From Microbaculum marinisediminis (GTDB taxonomy: Bacteria > Pseudomonadota > Alphaproteobacteria > Rhizobiales > Tepidamorphaceae), in contig NZ_JALIDZ010000005.1 of NCBI RefSeq assembly GCF_025397915.1, positions 248,001 to 312,000 of the forward strand: a DNA stretch of 64,000 nt, in the 5' to 3' direction. Shown piece after piece: positions 63,650 to 64,000 of this stretch. Every line of letters begins with the position of its first letter. Position 1 is the first letter of the stretch. Position numbers and translations under genes: made by a program. The notes under the pieces are model-generated. The model ran no database searches, was not told the origin of the DNA, and saw only the letters and a list, made by a program, of their open reading frames with translations.

Positions 63650-64000
63650 ATGTACCGCTACGACGAATTCGACCACGCCTTCGTGCGCGACCGGCTGGAG
63701 CAGTTCCGCGACCAGGTTAACCGGCGTCTCGCCGGGGACCTCACCGAGGAGCAGTTCAAGCCGCTGCGGCTGATGAACGGCGTCTATCTACAGCTCCACG
63801 CCTACATGCTCAGGATCGCCATTCCCTATGGCACCCTGTCGGCCCGTCAGCTGCGCAAGCTCGCCCATGTCGCGCGTACCTACGACAAGGGCTACGGCCA
63901 CTTCACCACGCGCCAGAACCTGCAGCTCCATTGGCCGAGGCTCGAGGACATCCCGACGATCCTGGAGGAGCTGGCGGAGGTCGAGATGCATGCGATCCAG
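63650..64000 (+). CDS. Sulfite/nitrite reductase (siroheme hemoprotein), 5' part
   Basis: The first 117 residues of a siroheme-dependent assimilatory reductase, cut by the window end. The ferredoxin-like half is recognised by FKPLRLMNGVYLQLHAYMLRIAIPYG and YDKGYGHFTTRQNLQLHWPRLED. Siroheme ligands lie beyond the window. Start at ATG 63650, 91 bp after the DUF2849 gene. Operon context with cysG indicates sulfite reductase (CysI-like); nitrite reductase cannot be excluded. Confidence 0.9.
   Translation, partial: MYRYDEFDHAFVRDRLEQFRDQVNRRLAGDLTEEQFKPLRLMNGVYLQLHAYMLRIAIPYGTLSARQLRKLAHVARTYDKGYGHFTTRQNLQLHWPRLEDIPTILEELAEVEMHAIQ

Overview
The window is GC-rich, gene-dense chromosomal DNA that I assign to an alphaproteobacterium, most likely of the order Hyphomicrobiales (Rhizobiales). 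The order-level assignment rests on gene content: a 1771-codon hendecad-repeat membrane protein resembling the Growth Pole Ring protein of polar-growing Hyphomicrobiales, a DUF2849 gene between cysG and a sulfite/nitrite reductase gene, CtrA-type TTAA-N7-TTAA boxes, and many ABC/TRAP uptake operons. I see no rRNA, tRNA, insertion sequence, prophage or CRISPR array.

Layout. (1) 52-8145, minus strand: a branched-chain-amino-acid-type ABC transporter (binding protein, two ATPases, two permeases) in one operon with two different ureohydrolases, with a LuxR-type regulator just upstream; probably uptake and hydrolysis of a guanidino compound. A flavodoxin-like reductase (8439) and a nitrilase-family amidase (9086-9877) follow. 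(2) 10316-18805: phenylacetate degradation (paaABCDE, paaX, a TetR regulator, paaK, paaI, paaG, and a second divergent thioesterase). (3) 19081-25323, plus strand: TRAP transporter, cytochrome P450 and paaZ, apparently one transcription unit. (4) 25426-29099: TetR regulator, enoyl-CoA hydratase, acyl-CoA synthetase and two small MaoC-type proteins. (5) 29126-35800, minus strand: a c-type cytochrome, then a second Liv-type ABC operon ending in an alpha/beta hydrolase. A nearly identical inverted repeat upstream of the TetR gene and inside the Liv promoter suggests that regions 4 and 5 form one regulon. (6) 36103-41910: LysE exporter and an oligopeptide-type ABC operon with a Tat-exported binding protein. 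(7) 42056-52101: two phytoene-desaturase-like FAD oxidoreductases, a cyclase-family hydrolase, a MarR regulator, an indolepyruvate-oxidoreductase-like pair and an ALDH7-type dehydrogenase. A shared palindrome ties this region to the oligopeptide transporter; the pathway is not one I recognise. (8) 52126-60599: a globin-coupled chemoreceptor, a 38-residue membrane peptide, the GPR-like giant protein, a small conserved protein and an Hpt phosphotransfer protein, with CtrA-like boxes between them. (9) 60759-64000: two [2Fe-2S] ferredoxins, then cysG, DUF2849 and the start of a siroheme reductase (assimilatory sulfur/nitrogen reduction), truncated by the window edge.

Overall the organism looks like a heterotroph that imports organic acids, amides and peptides and sends aromatic substrates to the phenylacetyl-CoA pathway. 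The segment most likely to hold an undescribed system is 41911-52101, followed by the two-ureohydrolase operon. Functions are assigned from motifs I can read in the sequence and from gene order; no database search was run.
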